Shown here: one piece after another, positions 1 through 11,625 of the stretch
Layout: each line of letters begins with the position of its first letter
Numbering within the stretch: position 1 is the stretch's first letter
Origin: Anthoceros angustus
Lineage: Eukaryota > Streptophyta > Anthocerotopsida > Anthocerotales > Anthocerotaceae
Assembly (NCBI GenBank): GCA_010909165.1
Contig: MU008172.1
Location: 558,001-622,000, forward strand
Direction of reading: 5' to 3'
DNA length: 64,000 nucleotides
Notes under the pieces: model-generated
Databases searched by the model: none
Told to the model about the DNA's origin: nothing
The model's input: only the letters and a program-made list of their open reading frames with translations
Made by a program: the position numbers and the translations under genes

Positions 1-287
1 AAGCATTTCAGAGTTCAAGGTCTGGCACAAGAAGAGCAAGAGGACCCCAAAATAGCGGAAATTGCAAGGAGATTGCAAGTAGCTAGGCATGCAGGCTCGG
101 ACTCAAGCGGTGGCCGAGCTAGTCGGAAAGCTTGCTTTTGATGAGGGACTGAGCCATCCAGAGCCACGACTTGAGGAAGCGTGCCAAGTTCAAGTTTTGA
201 GTCGGCATGAGTGCAGCCCGAGCAAGTCATGAGGAGGCATGCATTCTCGACCTACTTGAGCGATGAGTATGACGAGAAAGGAGAAGG

Positions 288-716
288 TTGATTGCATTAT
301 ACACTTCCACTTGGCGGGCGTGGTGGGACAACGAAAGGAAGCGACAAAAGAGGAGAGAGCCTACCATCCAATCTTGGGATGTCATGAAGTCCGAGCTGCT
401 GCAGACCTTTTTGCCCAAGGATCACAAAGAAAGGTGTTGGTCAGCATGGTACGCGTTGAAGCACACGGGAGCACTGGAAGAGTTTCACCTTGCATTCATG
501 AAGGCAATGTTAAAACTGCCGGATCTCGAGCAAGAAGCAAAATTAGCAAGGTACTGCGATGCGATCAAACCTGAATACAAGCTCGGGATTAAGCAGCAGC
601 ATTGTAAGACAGTGGAGGAAGCTATGCAAGCAGCCATGGACATCGAGCACTACGGTGTGAAGGCCCACGTACCAGCTGTTTCAGTCTCATTAGCGCCACA
701 GTGCAATTACTACTGA
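288..716 (+). pseudogene. gypsy gag (retrotransposon gag domain) fragment
   Basis: The frame encodes a retrotransposon gag-type capsid region: an aromatic start (WRAWWDNERKR), then SWDVMKSELLQTFLPKDHKE, the W-x-L-K-H-x-G-x-L-x-E-F-H block and a helical tail ending near AAMDIEH. This is the usual layout of plant gypsy gag between the N-terminal region and the zinc knuckle. The upstream part of gag is not in one open frame and no CCHC knuckle is visible downstream before the protease frame at 996. It would form the particle core packaging element RNA. A broken transposon gene, not a host gene. Confidence 0.75.
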
Positions 717-995
717 CGGCCAGTCCTACCACACCGGGGTGAAATACCACGCTCCCACATGGAAGCCAAGAGTCAACTGCAAGGCCACTACAAATGAGCG
801 GCAAGGAGAATTAAAGCCCATCGAATTCAGCAAAGTGATGGAGAGAAAAAGAATTCATGGCCAAAGGGCTTTGCTTCATAGAAATGAATCATGTGGCTAG
901 AGGTCGCCTTACAACAAGATATGGTAAGTGAGAGCCGCCAGAAATAATGGAGCAACACCTGGGCATGCGTTGCCAAAGTTAATGCTTGCACAAGA

Positions 996-2528
996 GTGCA
1001 GCCCGAATCAAGTGATGAGCTGCACAGCCTGCACATCGAGAGCAACCCAAGTCAGATGGTTGTAAAGAATGGCGCTGCCAGAGTAGAGGGCTGGAAAAAA
1101 CCAAGACCTGCAGAAGGTGAGACTTACGAACATCTTAAGCACCAGTCCATGACTGTTGATGGCATGTTGGGTGGCAGACCAGTGTCCTTTCTCATTGATG
1201 GAGGCTCAACACACAGTTATGTGCGGGCAGCAGTAGCCAGAGATGCACCAGGTGTCAAGTGGTTTTGCAAGGAAATGGAACAATACATGAAGTTAGCCAA
1301 TGGAGCCATCGAAAGAGTAAACATGCACGAAATCCAAGCTGACATCTCCTTTCAAGGGTATGAAGACAGTGTCAGGCTCGAAGTCCTAGATGCACTGTCA
1401 CATGGAGTCTTGTTAGGACAGGATTGGCTATGGCAGCTTGACCCCGAAATATCATTCAGGAGGCATGAAATGACGTTGAGCTGGAAAGGAGAGAGGGTGG
1501 CGGTCAAGGGCTCTCACCAACGTCCAGGCGTCAAGCTCTTTTCAGCCAGATCTGCAAGGAAGGCCATCAAAGCTAGAACGTTGGAGTATACTGCCTTCTT
1601 GTTCAGCTGCAAGAACGTAGAGCAAGAGCCTACAAGCCTGCACAAGCAGCGGATGTACGAACCACCCAGTCAGATCAAAGGAGAGAACGAGGAACCCCAA
1701 GAGCTGAAGGAAATCTTGGAGCAGTTCAAAGACGTTTTTGAGGAGACACAAGGATTGCCACCAAGACGTGATGTGGATCATGCAATAGATCTCATCCCTG
1801 TAGCCAAACCTGTGGCCCGTCCGCCCTATAGACTAGCACCACCAGAGAACTTACTGGTGCAAGCTGCAGTGGACGACCTTTTGAAGAAAGGCCTCATAGA
1901 GGAGTCTGTGTCCCCATACGCAGCTCCAGTGCTGATTGTCAAGCACAGGAATGGCAAAGTGCGCATGTGCATAGACTACCGAGGGTTGAACGCTTCCACA
2001 ATGAAGAATCGGTTTCAGATGCCGCGCATCGAAGAAATATTGGATAATCTTGTCGGAGCCCAGGTGTTTAGCAAGGTGGATCTGCAGGCGGGTTCCATCA
2101 ACCGACCGCATCAAGGCGGGGACAAATTCAAATCCGCCTTCAGAACACGGTACGGGCACTATCAGTTCCTTGTCTTGCCTTTTGGTATGACCAACGCCCC
2201 TGCAAGCTTTACAACTTTGATGACCAAGATTTTGAGGCCGTACCTAGGCAAGTTCGTGGAAGTATTTGTGGACGATATTCTGGTGTACTCCGCCAATGCT
2301 GCAGACCACAAACAGCACCTCACATTAGTGCTGACAGCTTTGAGAGAGCACAAGCTGTTTGCTAGAAGAAAGAAGTGCGAATTCTTCAGCAACAAGGTGC
2401 ATTATCTGGGCTTCATAGTATCCGCTGCTGGTGTAGAAGTTGACCCTGAGAAGGTGCAAGCTATTCAGGATTGGCCACCGCCTGAATCTCACGAGATCAC
2501 GGTTCCACAGGCATGTGTGTGCAAATGA
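996..2528 (+). pseudogene. gypsy protease-reverse transcriptase (copy A)
   Basis: A 510-residue frame. Residues about 50-150 are a retropepsin-like protease with the active site written as LIDGGSTHS (usually D-S/T-G), followed by the GQDWL motif near residue 145. A linker leads to the reverse transcriptase at about residue 260. RT landmarks are PPYRLAP, the GLIEESVSPYAAPVLIVKH block, [18 protein letters not shown] (palm aspartate), [12 protein letters not shown] and the catalytic FVDDILVYS. The sequence after the palm aspartate is disturbed (GSINRPHQGGD where GYHQIRI-like sequence is expected). The frame stops at 2526-2528 before RNase H, which continues in another frame, so the polyprotein is broken. 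Confidence 0.9.
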
Positions 2529-2935
2529 AGTCCTTCATACCTCAATATGCAAAGACGGCCCTCGACCGACCGACATGCAAGCTTGCAAAATTCCCCATGT
2601 CGAGCAGAGGCGATCTGAAACTTGAAAGAGGCAATGCTGCCGTTACTGCTGCATATGAAGAAGCCATTCGTCAGGAGAATGACGCTCGACTTTGCATTAG
2701 GAGCAATCCTGCAAAGAAGGAAGAGCATCGATTACTTGTCCAGAAATTGCAAGGGCGAGCTCAACTACACCACACCGACAAGGAGCTTCTAGCGATGGTG
2801 TATGCATTAAAAGCGGAGACATTACGCATGGGAGTGAGTTTGTTGTGTACACGGATCAAGTGCGAGCATTTTACAAGCAGCCCTTGCTCAACCCTCGACA
2901 AAGGAGATGGGCGAATTCTCCGGACTTCCACATGA
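2513..2935 (+). pseudogene. gypsy RNase H segment (copy A)
   Basis: This frame follows the RT with a frameshift. It has the remains of the RT-connection and RNase H regions: the KLQGRAQLHHTDKELLAMVYAL block, corresponding to the usual Y-T-x-x-E-K-E-L-L-A-x-V-x-A-L helix with the catalytic glutamate, and shortly afterwards the FVVYTDQ-like strand, now in a different frame (2838-2860). The domain would degrade the RNA strand of the RNA-DNA hybrid. Several indels make it nonfunctional. Confidence 0.75.
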
Positions 2936-2940
2936 CAATC

Positions 2941-3512
2941 TCATATTGCCGGGCAAAGCCAATTTGATTGCGATGCTTTGAGCAGGCGCAGATGCAACGT
3001 AATGCTGAAAGTAGAGTCGGACACATGGAGAGCGGTTCGGGAGAACACTCCGCAAGATGAGTATCTAAGTGATCTGTTGACAAAGCTAGAAGGCAGTCTC
3101 ATCACTAGTAGGCCCACGCAACTCGGCGACAAGTTCAAGGTGCACCAAGGGTGCTTGTACAGAAAAGGCAAGTTGTGCATACCTGCAAACTGTGTCGACC
3201 TCAAACAGGCTCTTTTGCATGATGACGACGCTCCCACACGGACACATGGGAATAGATAAGTCCTATCAATAAACAAAGATGTGTGGTGGAAACAAATGAG
3301 GACGAATGTGTCAAGCATGTGAAGGAGTGCCTACCATGTCGGACCAAGTTCGAACGCAAGCCACTGCTGGTCTCTCATGCCACTCAAGTTCGAGATGAAA
3401 TGGCAAAGCATGGCTTGCGACTTTGTCACCGCTTGCCCAAGACCGAAGGGACATGATGCCATCAGGTGCATCGATAGGGTCACCAAGCTAGCTCATTTTA
3501 TTCCGTGAAGGA
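2941..3512 (+). pseudogene. gypsy integrase N-terminal part (copy A), truncated
   Basis: Frames here encode the segment between RNase H and integrase (DEYLSDLLTKLEGSLITSRPTQ), then the integrase zinc-binding region (YRKGKLCIPANC, a remnant of the HD...H box, and CVKHVKECLPCRTKFERK with the C-x2-C-like pair) and the start of the catalytic core around MACDFV and DRVTKLAHF. The copy ends at about 3512 inside the core, where the sequence jumps back to protease-RT linker sequence of copy B. The core's second aspartate and glutamate are therefore missing from this copy. Confidence 0.75.
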
Positions 3513-5785
3513 AGCATCAAGCTCTTTTGACGGATCGCAAGGAAGGCCATCAAAGCTAGAACGTTGGAGTATCGCCTTCTTGTTCAGCTGCAGAGCGTAG
3601 AGCAAGAGCCTACAAGCTGCTGGCGGATGTACGAACCACCGGTCGGATCAAAGGAGAGCGAGGAACCCCAAGAGAGGAAATTTTGGAAGCGGTTCAAAGA
3701 CGTTTTGAGGAGACACAAGGATTGCCACCAAGGCGTGATGTGGATCATGCAATAGATCTCATCCACAGGCCAAACACGTGGCCCGTCCGCCCTATAGACT
3801 AGCACCACCGAGAACTTGCGGTGCAAGGCTGCGATGGGACGACCTTTTGAAGAAAGGCCTCATAGAGGAGTCTGTGTCCCCATCGCAGCTCCAGTCTTGA
3901 TTGTCAAGCACGAATGGCAAAGTGCGCATGTGCATAGACTACAGGGTTGAACGCTTCACGTGAAGAATCGGTTTGAGATCGCGCATCAAGAAATATTGGA
4001 TAATCTTGTGCCGCCCGGTGTTTAGCAAGGTGGATCTGCAGGCGGGTTCCATCAAATCCGCATCAAGGCCGGGGACAAATTCAAATCCGCCTTCAGAACA
4101 CGGTACGGGCACTATCAGTTCCTTGTCTTGCCTTTTGGTATGACCAACGCCCACAAGCTTTACAACTTTGATGACCAAGATTTTGAGGCCGTGCACAGGC
4201 AAGTTCGTGGAAGTATTTGTGGGCGATATTACGGTGTACTCCGCCAATCTGTAGACCACAAGCGGCACCTCACATTAGTCTTGTGACTTTGAGAGAGCAT
4301 GTTTGCTAGAAGAAAGAAGTCACAATTCTTGACAAGGTGCATTATCCGGGCTTCATAGTATCCGCTCTTTGGTGTAGAAGTTGACCCAGAAGGTGCAAGC
4401 TATTCAGATTGGCCACCGCCTGAATCTCACGAGATCACGGTTCCACAGGCATGTGTGTGCAAATGAAGTCCTTCATACCTCAATATGCAAAAGGCGGCCG
4501 TTCCACACCAGGCGACATGCAAGCTTGCAAAATTCCCCATGTCGGCGGTGAGGCAACTTGAGCTTGAAAGAGGCAATTGCGTGCGTTGTTCTTGTTGCAT
4601 GAAGAAGCCATTCGTCGTGAGCAGGCGCTTGACTTTATTAGGAAGCGATCCGCAAGAAGGAAGAGCATCGATTACTTGTCGAGAAATTGCAAGGGCGAGC
4701 TCAACTACACCACACGACAAGGAGCTTCTAGCGATGGTGTATGCATTAAAAGCGGAGACATTACACGCATGGGAGTGAGTTTGTTGTGTACACGGATCAC
4801 GAGTCGGAGCATTTTACAAGCGCCCTTGCTCAACCCTCGACAAAGGAGATGGGCGAATTACGAGACTTCCATGACAATCTCATATTGGGCAAAGCCAATT
4901 TGATTGCAGATGCTTTGGCGGTAGCAGATGCAACGTAATCTTGAAAGTAAGTCGAGACACATGGAGGCGGTTCGGGAGAACACTGCAAGATGAGTATCTA
5001 AGTGATGTGTTGACAAAGCTAGAAGCGATCTCATCACTAGTAGGCCCCTCGCAACTCGGCGACAAGTTCAAGGTGCACCAAGGGTGCTTATGCGAGAAAA
5101 GGCAAGTTGTGCATACACGCAAGCGTATGCGACCTCAAACAGGCTCTTTTGCATGATGCACGGCGCTCCCACCCGGACACATGGGAATAGATAAGTCTTA
5201 TCGTACAAGCGAGCATGTGGTGGAAACAAATGAGGGAGAATGTGTCAAGCATGTGAAGGAGTGCCTACCATGTCGGACCAAGTTCGAGCAAGCCACTGCT
5301 GGTCTCATGCCACTCAAGTTCGAGAGATGAAATGGCAAAGCATGGCTTGCGACTTTGTCACTGCTTGCCCAAGACCGAAGGGACATGATGCCATCAGGTG
5401 CATCGATAGGGTCACCAAGCTAGCTCATTTTATTCCCGTGAAGGGAAGCATCAAAGCCAAACAGCTAGCGCCAATCTTCATCAAAGAGGTGGTAAGATTG
5501 CATGGAGTGCCCCAAGAGATCATATCAGAGAGAGATTCGAAGTTCACTTCCGAGTTCTCGTCGGCCTTCTGCAAGACACTTGGAATCAAGCAAGGGATGA
5601 GCACGCATATCATGCATGATGATGGAGCAAGTGAGAAGATGAATCAAACAATGGAAGATTTGCTTAGGCCCCTCACATTACACGAAAGCAAGGAAGTTGG
5701 GAAGACATGCTACCACTGGTGGAATTCACACAACTCAAGAAGACATCAGACGACGGGATACTCTCCTTTCAAGATGACCTACTAG
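3513..5785 (+). pseudogene. gypsy pol, copy B (RT, RNase H, integrase), heavily frameshifted
   Basis: From about 3540 the sequence repeats 1557 onward almost base for base but with dozens of small deletions that break every frame. RT landmarks are recognisable (region 3780-4260, with the LPFGMTN block and the VDD motif changed to VGDI). RNase H follows at about 4490-4780 (KELLAMVYALKAETLHAWE), then the integrase zinc-binding region near 5090-5290. The integrase core at 5240-5785 is the best preserved part: MACDFV, DRVTKLAHFIPVKGS, ERDSKFTSEF and ASEKMNQTMEDLLRP carry the three D-D-E positions. The indel load is much higher than in copy A although the substitutions are few. Confidence 0.85.
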
Positions 5786-6540
5786 CAACATTCGCTCGGA
5801 CTTTGGCCCGTGTTGCGGGAGTTCAAAATAATCGAGCTTAGCGAAGAAATGCGAGAAACCCTATACGCCAACGAATGAGAGCCATCAACCACAGAGGTCC
5901 CACATGCAAACAAAACGGCGAGATGAGCAACATGAAGTCGGCGGTGTGGTTAAGAGTGCGCCAAACAGTATTCTAAGTGCAAGAGGGCAAAGCCAAGCTG
6001 TCCCTGGTATGTGGGCCCGTTTGTGTCACAAGGAAAATTTCACCGTAGCATATCAGCTTGACATGCACGCTAGTTAGGCGCATCTGCAAGAGTTTCCAAG
6101 TTTCTAAAGAGGTTTGTGGGTGCTGCTTGACAATTTTGTGGCGACTCAGGGGGGAGGTGAATCAAGCTGAGTTCCAGGGGTGAGTCGGATGCAACCTCCC
6201 AAGAGCTCGTAGCTGAGCAGAAGAAGGGGAGGATGCGGAGCCGGACACAAGCCAGCAAACGCAGGAGTTTCAAAGCGGCGACAAGCTAATGGCCAAAATC
6301 ACCGCTATTCGATACAGAGAGGCGTGCATGGAAGAAGCATCAAGGAGTACCCGTCACCGGGAGAGTGACCATGGAGAAGAACCTAGTGGGAGACTCGGGG
6401 CTTTCGTCGATATGTTCCGACATTTGAACAAGTCTCAAGAACGTGACAAGAGCAATGTCTTCATAGTCCCGTTCGAGAGGAAGGGATGATGCTACCCAGC
6501 CTATCGCCGTGAGCCAATGAGTAAGAGAATTCAACGAGAA
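5786..6540 (+). pseudogene. gypsy integrase C-terminus and 3' region, copy B
   Basis: This stretch is almost identical to 7148-7906. In broken frames it reads as an integrase C-terminal region (a GPF/Y-like WYVGPFV remnant near 5999-6016), then a segment ending GAFVDMFRHLNKSQERDKS (6390-6470). The latter resembles the tail of an integrase chromodomain, but I only suspect this. A purine run at 6219-6233 could be a polypurine tract. At 6541 the sequence jumps back to integrase zinc-binding sequence. Confidence 0.6.
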
Positions 6541-7147
6541 GGGCCGGACACATGGGAATAGATAAGTCTTATCGTCACAAATGTATGTGGTGGAAACAAA
6601 TGAGGATGAATGTGTCAAGCATGTGAAGGAGTGCCTACCATGTCGGACCAAGTTCGAACGCAAGCCACTGCTGGTCTCTCATGCCACTCAAGTTCGAGAT
6701 GAAATGGCAAAGCATGGCTTGCGACTTTGTCACCGCTTGCCCAAGACCGAAGGGACATGATGCCATCCGGTGCATCGATAGGGTCACCAAGCTAGCTCAT
6801 TTTATTCCGTGAAGGAAGCATCAAAGCCAAACAGCCTAAGCCAATCTTCATCAAAGAGGTGGTCGATTGCATGGAGTGCCCCAAGAGATCATATCAGAGA
6901 TTCAAGTTCACTTGAAGTTCGTCGGCCTCGTAAGACACTTGGAATCAAGCAAGGGATGAGCACTGCATATCATGCACAGACTGATGGAGCAAGTGAGAAG
7001 ATGAATCAAACAATGGAAGATTTGCTTAGGCCCTACTGTCACGACAAGCAAGGAAGCTGGGAAGACATGCTACCACTGGTGGAATTCGCTTACAACTCAG
7101 CAAGACACTGTACGACGGGATACTCTCCTTTCAAGATGACCTACTAG
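6541..7147 (+). pseudogene. gypsy integrase core, copy C
   Basis: Third occurrence of the integrase sequence. 6548-6830 matches copy A 3239-3512 nearly exactly (for example the stretch around CVKHVKECLPCRTK), and 6831-7147 continues as in copy B 5448-5785. The frame 6809-7147 keeps KTLGIKQGMSTAYHAQTDGASEKMNQTMEDLLRP, a better-preserved version of the H-x-Q-x-D-G...E block than in copy B. The part carrying the second catalytic aspartate is damaged (6890-6930). Copy C looks like a mosaic of copies A and B. Confidence 0.8.
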
Positions 7148-8247
7148 CAACATTCGCTCGGACTTTGGCCCGTGTTGCGGGAGTTCAAAATAATCGAGCT
7201 TAGCGAAGAAATGCGAGAAACCCTATACGCCAACGAATGAGAGCCATCAACCACAGAGGTCCCACATGCAAACAAAACGGCGAGATGAGCAACATGAAGT
7301 CGGCGGTGTGGTTAAGAGTGCGCCAAACAGTATTCTAAGTGCAAGAGGGCAAAGCCAAGCTGTCCCTGGTATGTGGGCCCGTTTGTGTCACAAGGAAAAT
7401 TTCACCGTAGCATATCAGCTTGACATGCCCGCTAGTTGGCGATCGCAAGAGTTTCCAAGTTTCTAAAGAGGTTTGTGGGTGCTGCTTGACAATTTTGTGG
7501 CGACTCAGGGGGGAGGTGAATCAAGCTGAGTTCCAGGGGTGAGTCGGATGCAACCTCCCAAGAGCTCGTAGCTACAGAGCAGAAGAAGGGGGAGGATGCG
7601 GGAGCCGGACACAAGCCAGCAAACGCAGGAGTTTCAAAGCGGCGACAAGCTAATGGCCAAAATCACCGCTATTCGATACAGAGAGGCGTGCATGGAAGAA
7701 GCATCAAGGAGTACCCGTCACCGGGAGAGTGACCATGGAGAAGAACCTAGTGGGAGACTCGGGGCTTTCGTCGATATGTTCCGACATTTGAACAAGTCTC
7801 AAGAACGTGACAAGAGCAATGTCTTCATAGTCCCGTTCGAGAGGAAGGGATGATGCTACCCAGCCTATCGCCGTGAGCCAATGAGTAAGAGAATTCAACG
7901 AGAAGGGCCGGACACACGATTGCCCGATGAGGTCACGGCATACGAGTAATGGCCGGTAGGCGAGGGCATGCCTAGGACATAGCCGCTAGAGCTAGACAAA
8001 GGAAACAAGGTTAGAACTAGAGGCTAGACTGAGCAGGATTAAGCTAACCCCAGTTAGTCACTAACCCATCCAGTAGTTAAGTTAGCTCAGGTAAAGAAAC
8101 GGTCGGAACCCGGGACGCGTGGGGTACAAGAACCAGGTGCTCCCATAATCAGGCTCTCTCGATTCCTGCAGGGGGCTTCTTCACTTCTGGTGGTCGGACT
8201 CCCAAGCTCGTGAGATGTCTAGGCGCATCTCTGCTTACATTATTGCA
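7148..8247 (+). mobile_element. gypsy 3' region, copy C, running into unassigned 3' end
   Basis: Repeats 5786-6540 (integrase C-terminus, possible chromodomain remnant). A purine-rich run at 7581-7595 (agaagaagggggagga) sits just before tgcggg and could be a polypurine tract with the 3' LTR after it, although open frame continues beyond. From 7907 the sequence continues into text not seen elsewhere in the window (gcatacgag onward to about 8247). I could not define an LTR terminus. Confidence 0.5.
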
Positions 8248-8328
8248 GATGTGCTCATTTATTTTACAACTTCCCTTAGTTAGATTTAATTATCTATTAG
8301 TTTTTCAAATATTTCTTCCTATACTTTG

Positions 8329-8400
8329 CACATTCTTTTTCCGATACCTAGAATTAGTGGGATTAATAACCTTTGAGTATGATTCTTCTTATTATTTCAG
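8329..8400 (+). repeat. 72-bp direct repeat, left copy
   Basis: The sequence from gcacattctttttccgat through attcttcttattatttca occurs here and again at 9007-9079 with about one difference. The pair brackets the 126-bp duplication and could be the edges of an older insertion. Confidence 0.85.
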
Positions 8401-8525
8401 CTCATTTATGGAACAAGAATTTTTCTCTTCTTTATTCAAGTATAGGTGCATTTATGCGGAAAATGTCAAATCTTATTAATATTTCATCATTTTTACAAGA
8501 TTAGTATGGCGAAATCTCGTTCTTG

Positions 8526-8777
8526 AGTGGTTTATGCATAAAACTTGGGTTTGAATGCATTTTGAAAAGCTAAAGTTATAATGAGGCTGTTCTAAGAAGA
8601 ATAGATGTTTGTCGAGGAAGGTGCAAGTAGGTGAAACCCGAAACCCACTTAAATGGTTTACTCGCAAGGCTTGGGTTTGAATGCATTCTAGGAAGCTAAC
8701 GTTTTAATGAGGCTGTTCTACAAAGAATGGATGTTTTCCGAGGAAGGTGCAAGTAGGTGAAACCCAGATTCCACTGA
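8526..8777 (+). repeat. 126-bp imperfect tandem duplication
   Basis: Two units, 8526-8651 and 8652-8777, share the landmarks tgggtttgaatgcatt, taatgaggctgttcta, ggatgtttt/agatgtttg and gaggaaggtgcaagtagg in the same order at a constant offset of 126 bases. They differ by scattered substitutions, so the duplication is not recent. Confidence 0.85.
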
Positions 8778-9006
8778 AAAACCAATCCGAAAATAAGCCT
8801 CAATCTGTAATCGTATTCTGTGGGTTTTACTTGTTATTCTAGCTTTATTTATGCTTCTTTTTGCACTTCCTTTCTTAGTTTTATTCATTTTAAGCTTTCT
8901 TTATGCAAAAAGGCCAAAACTTGCACATGAGAATGAGGTCAATTGTCATTTCTAAAGCCAAAAAACATAACAAAAATAAACAAGCTTTTTATCATTCTTA
9001 ATATTG

Positions 9007-9079
9007 GCACATTCTTTTTCCGATACCTAGAATTAATGGGATTAATAACCTTTGAGTATGATTCTTCTTATTATTTCAC
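9007..9079 (+). repeat. 72-bp direct repeat, right copy
   Basis: Second copy of the 8329-8400 sequence, nearly identical (attagtggg versus attaatggg). The near identity contrasts with the more diverged tandem duplication it encloses. Confidence 0.85.
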
Positions 9080-11067
9080 TCATTCGTGGGAGGAGGCTGA
9101 AGATATGATATAAAATTGAATCGAGGTAGTGGTGGTGGAAACCCGGGCTTCCAAGCTCCCCCCTCTAGCAGCCACACTTATCCCACTTGTCCGCCCGTCG
9201 TTGGGTTTCGTCCCATGAGACTCGTGTGAAATTCGAGGTCCTCGATGCAGTCGCTACTGCAGGCACTTCTCGGCCTTCTAAGCGAGCAGGCGCCTCTACT
9301 CACCCTCTTACAGCCACTTGCCTTTGCTCGAAAATCACCAATCCTCGACCTACAACACAATACAATGCAGTCCTTAGCGGCGAGGAGCCTATCAGGCGCC
9401 AGGGACCCCCCAGTCCACACCGCAATTTCGTCCCTACTTCTAAGACCACTCTTCTCCACTCGGGGGCTCTTTTACTTGCAGTTGGGATTCGTCCCTTAGG
9501 CTCTGGCCTTCCACTAACACCTACACCTAATCCTCTACTCATCTCCTCATCCTCTTCCTCCTATTCTAACCTCGGTTCGGGCTTCTTGGGCCGACTCGCC
9601 CTTATGGCACGCAGGGTCGGCCTCCACCAGCAAGTTCTTCCTTGGGCGGTTGCTATGAGTTTGACACCCAGTGAGAACCTCCAGTCTTTCCAGTCTACCC
9701 TCAAGCCGAGTTCACAGGCATTGCCACACACCCAAAGCAAAGCAATTTCACAGCAACCATTCACAAGGGAGCAACTCGTTTAGGCACTTGCGAGCAAGTC
9801 CTCCACCAAGCACTCAGACCACGCGACTTCCTCTCTACAGGGCGTTGGCTCACGGTACCGAAATTCCTTTACCAAGGCAAAGGACTCGATGGGAGTATGG
9901 GCGCAAGACATGATACTTTACTTTGTGAAATCCTCCTCCTCTTATAGGAGGCCTTCCACATACAACCTCCCTTGGGTGACCCTCTGCGGTCACCTTTTCC
10001 AATATTTTATTATTTCCTACACTTGACATTTAAGGCGGCACCTAAATCTATGCGATCCTTGGTAAATTCTATTCTAGTAACTTCACCTAAGACCATCCTT
10101 AAGGATGTACCTACACCTATCCTTCCGTTCCCCAAAGCTCATTTATGGTCATTGACCATTCTTAGTCCTTATCTTCTTTGGGGTGGTGACAGGTCCCTTT
10201 GGATTGGCTCTCTCCTTGCTCTTCCCCCCTCTGTCCCTTCCCCTTTTCGCTTCCTGCCTTTGGGGCAAGTACCTTCCTCCCCTTCCTCCATCTCCGGTGG
10301 CGCCGATTCCTCTTGCCATCCAGCAATCGCGCCTCCGCGCCTCGCCCTTTCTCCTCCGCGCTGGCGCGCCCCTTCGGCACCCTACCATGGTAGTCGGCGG
10401 ACTACGGGGTGGTGACTACCTACCATGGTAGTCGGTCCCTATCTCCTTCCTCTTCCTCCATCGGTGATGGTCCACAGGGTTGAGATCCTTTTTGCTCCTT
10501 TCCTTGTTTGGTTTGTCCATACCTATCATGGAGCATGTCTTCAAAGGTTCCTCCCCATTTCTTGACCGATGTTTCCTCGCTAACTTCCTCGGGCCTTCTT
10601 TGCGTTGGTCTCCTCTCCTCGGCTCCTCCCTTATCGTGGGGTGAGAACTTCTCACCCCTCCCCTTCCTCGGCCAGTCTTAGTCTCCTCCGGTGGGGTTGT
10701 CTCTCCCACCACCTCAGCTGCTCCTCAGGGGTATACTGGACCCCGGCTCCTTCATCCTCGGCCCGGCCTCCCGGCTCCCCGCTCGCGCCCGCACCCTACC
10801 ATGATGCAGCGGACTACGGCGTGGTGTGTCTACCTGCTGGCGGACTACGGTGGTGTGGTCACCACCGTGGTAGGTGACCCCCGGAGGTGGGCTTTCCCCC
10901 CTCCTTGCTCTCCGCCATCTCCCTTTGGCGCTCCCCTCTCTCCACTCCTCAGTTCCTCGGAGTCCATTTCATGATGGCCTCATCAAAATCGGAGGCCTCT
11001 TTTCATTGCGGCTCCTTCATCATCATGAGGACCCAATGTCCTCCTCTTGTGGCCGTAAGACTTCTTG

Positions 11068-11625
11068 TTGGCCTTCAAAATCTGTTGTGGAGGTGAGCCC
11101 CAAGCTTGTATTGCATTTGGAGATCATCAATCTCGTGGGCCACTCTCCATCCTCACACCTACCTTGTAGGCGTCCCTTGAGGTGGTCAATTCCCCACCTT
11201 GACATGGAGGTCACATTCTCCTCCTTGCTTCCTGGTGCTGGCCAATTTTGCACGAAGGGCATACTTAAAATCCCCGCTTCCTCACCACATGCACCACCTT
11301 CTTGTGGTGCTCCTCCTCTGGAACCTCCTTTGTTCCAGTCCCCATTGTTGGCCTTCAAAATCTATTGTGGAGGTGCCCCAAGCTATGATATTGCATTTGG
11401 AGATCATCAATCTCATGGGCCACTCTCCATCTTCACACCTACCTTGTAGGCGTCCCTTGAGGTGGTCAATTCCCCACCTTGACATGGAGGTCACATTCTC
11501 CTCCCTTGCTTCCTTTTTGGTGGCCAATTTTGCTGAAGGGCATAATCGCCCAAAACCTTCTTCCTCACCACCGGCATCTGTACCACCTTCTTGTGGTGCT
11601 CCTCCTCTGGACCTCCTTTGTTCCA
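11068..11625 (+). repeat. 280-bp tandem duplication
   Basis: Two units starting at 11068 and 11348. Each has ttggccttcaaaatct, gcatttggagatcatcaatc, tgggccactctccatc, ccttgtaggcgtcccttgag and gacatggaggtcacattctc in the same order and at the same spacing. The second unit has small indels relative to the first. It lies inside the degenerate element. Confidence 0.9.

Larger units (their letters stand above)
1..8247 (+). mobile_element. Ty3/gypsy LTR retrotransposon remnants in three overlapping copies
   Basis: The order gag, aspartic protease, reverse transcriptase, RNase H, integrase is that of Ty3/gypsy. The 5' end lies outside the window. The body is present as copy A (1-3512), copy B (3513-6540, restarting inside the protease-RT linker) and copy C (6541 onward, restarting in the integrase zinc-binding region). 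Copy A jumps to B where position 3512 continues as sequence matching 1531. Copy B jumps to C at 6541, where the sequence returns to text matching 3236 and 5175. The right end is uncertain; no terminal TG...CA pair or target duplication could be seen. All copies carry frameshifts, so the locus is not autonomous. The duplicated structure could be real rearrangement or an assembly fault. Confidence 0.85.
8248..9100. other. AT-rich intergenic sequence with internal repeats
   Basis: No gene is supported. The stretch contains a 126-bp tandem duplication and a 72-bp direct repeat (listed separately). The short frame at 8210-8479 is hydrophobic and composition-driven. Confidence 0.6.

Noticed and set aside
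9187-10415. Long plus-strand frames rich in Ser/Pro/Leu
   Set aside because: Pyrimidine-rich composition explains them; the opposite strand has the coding-like charge pattern.
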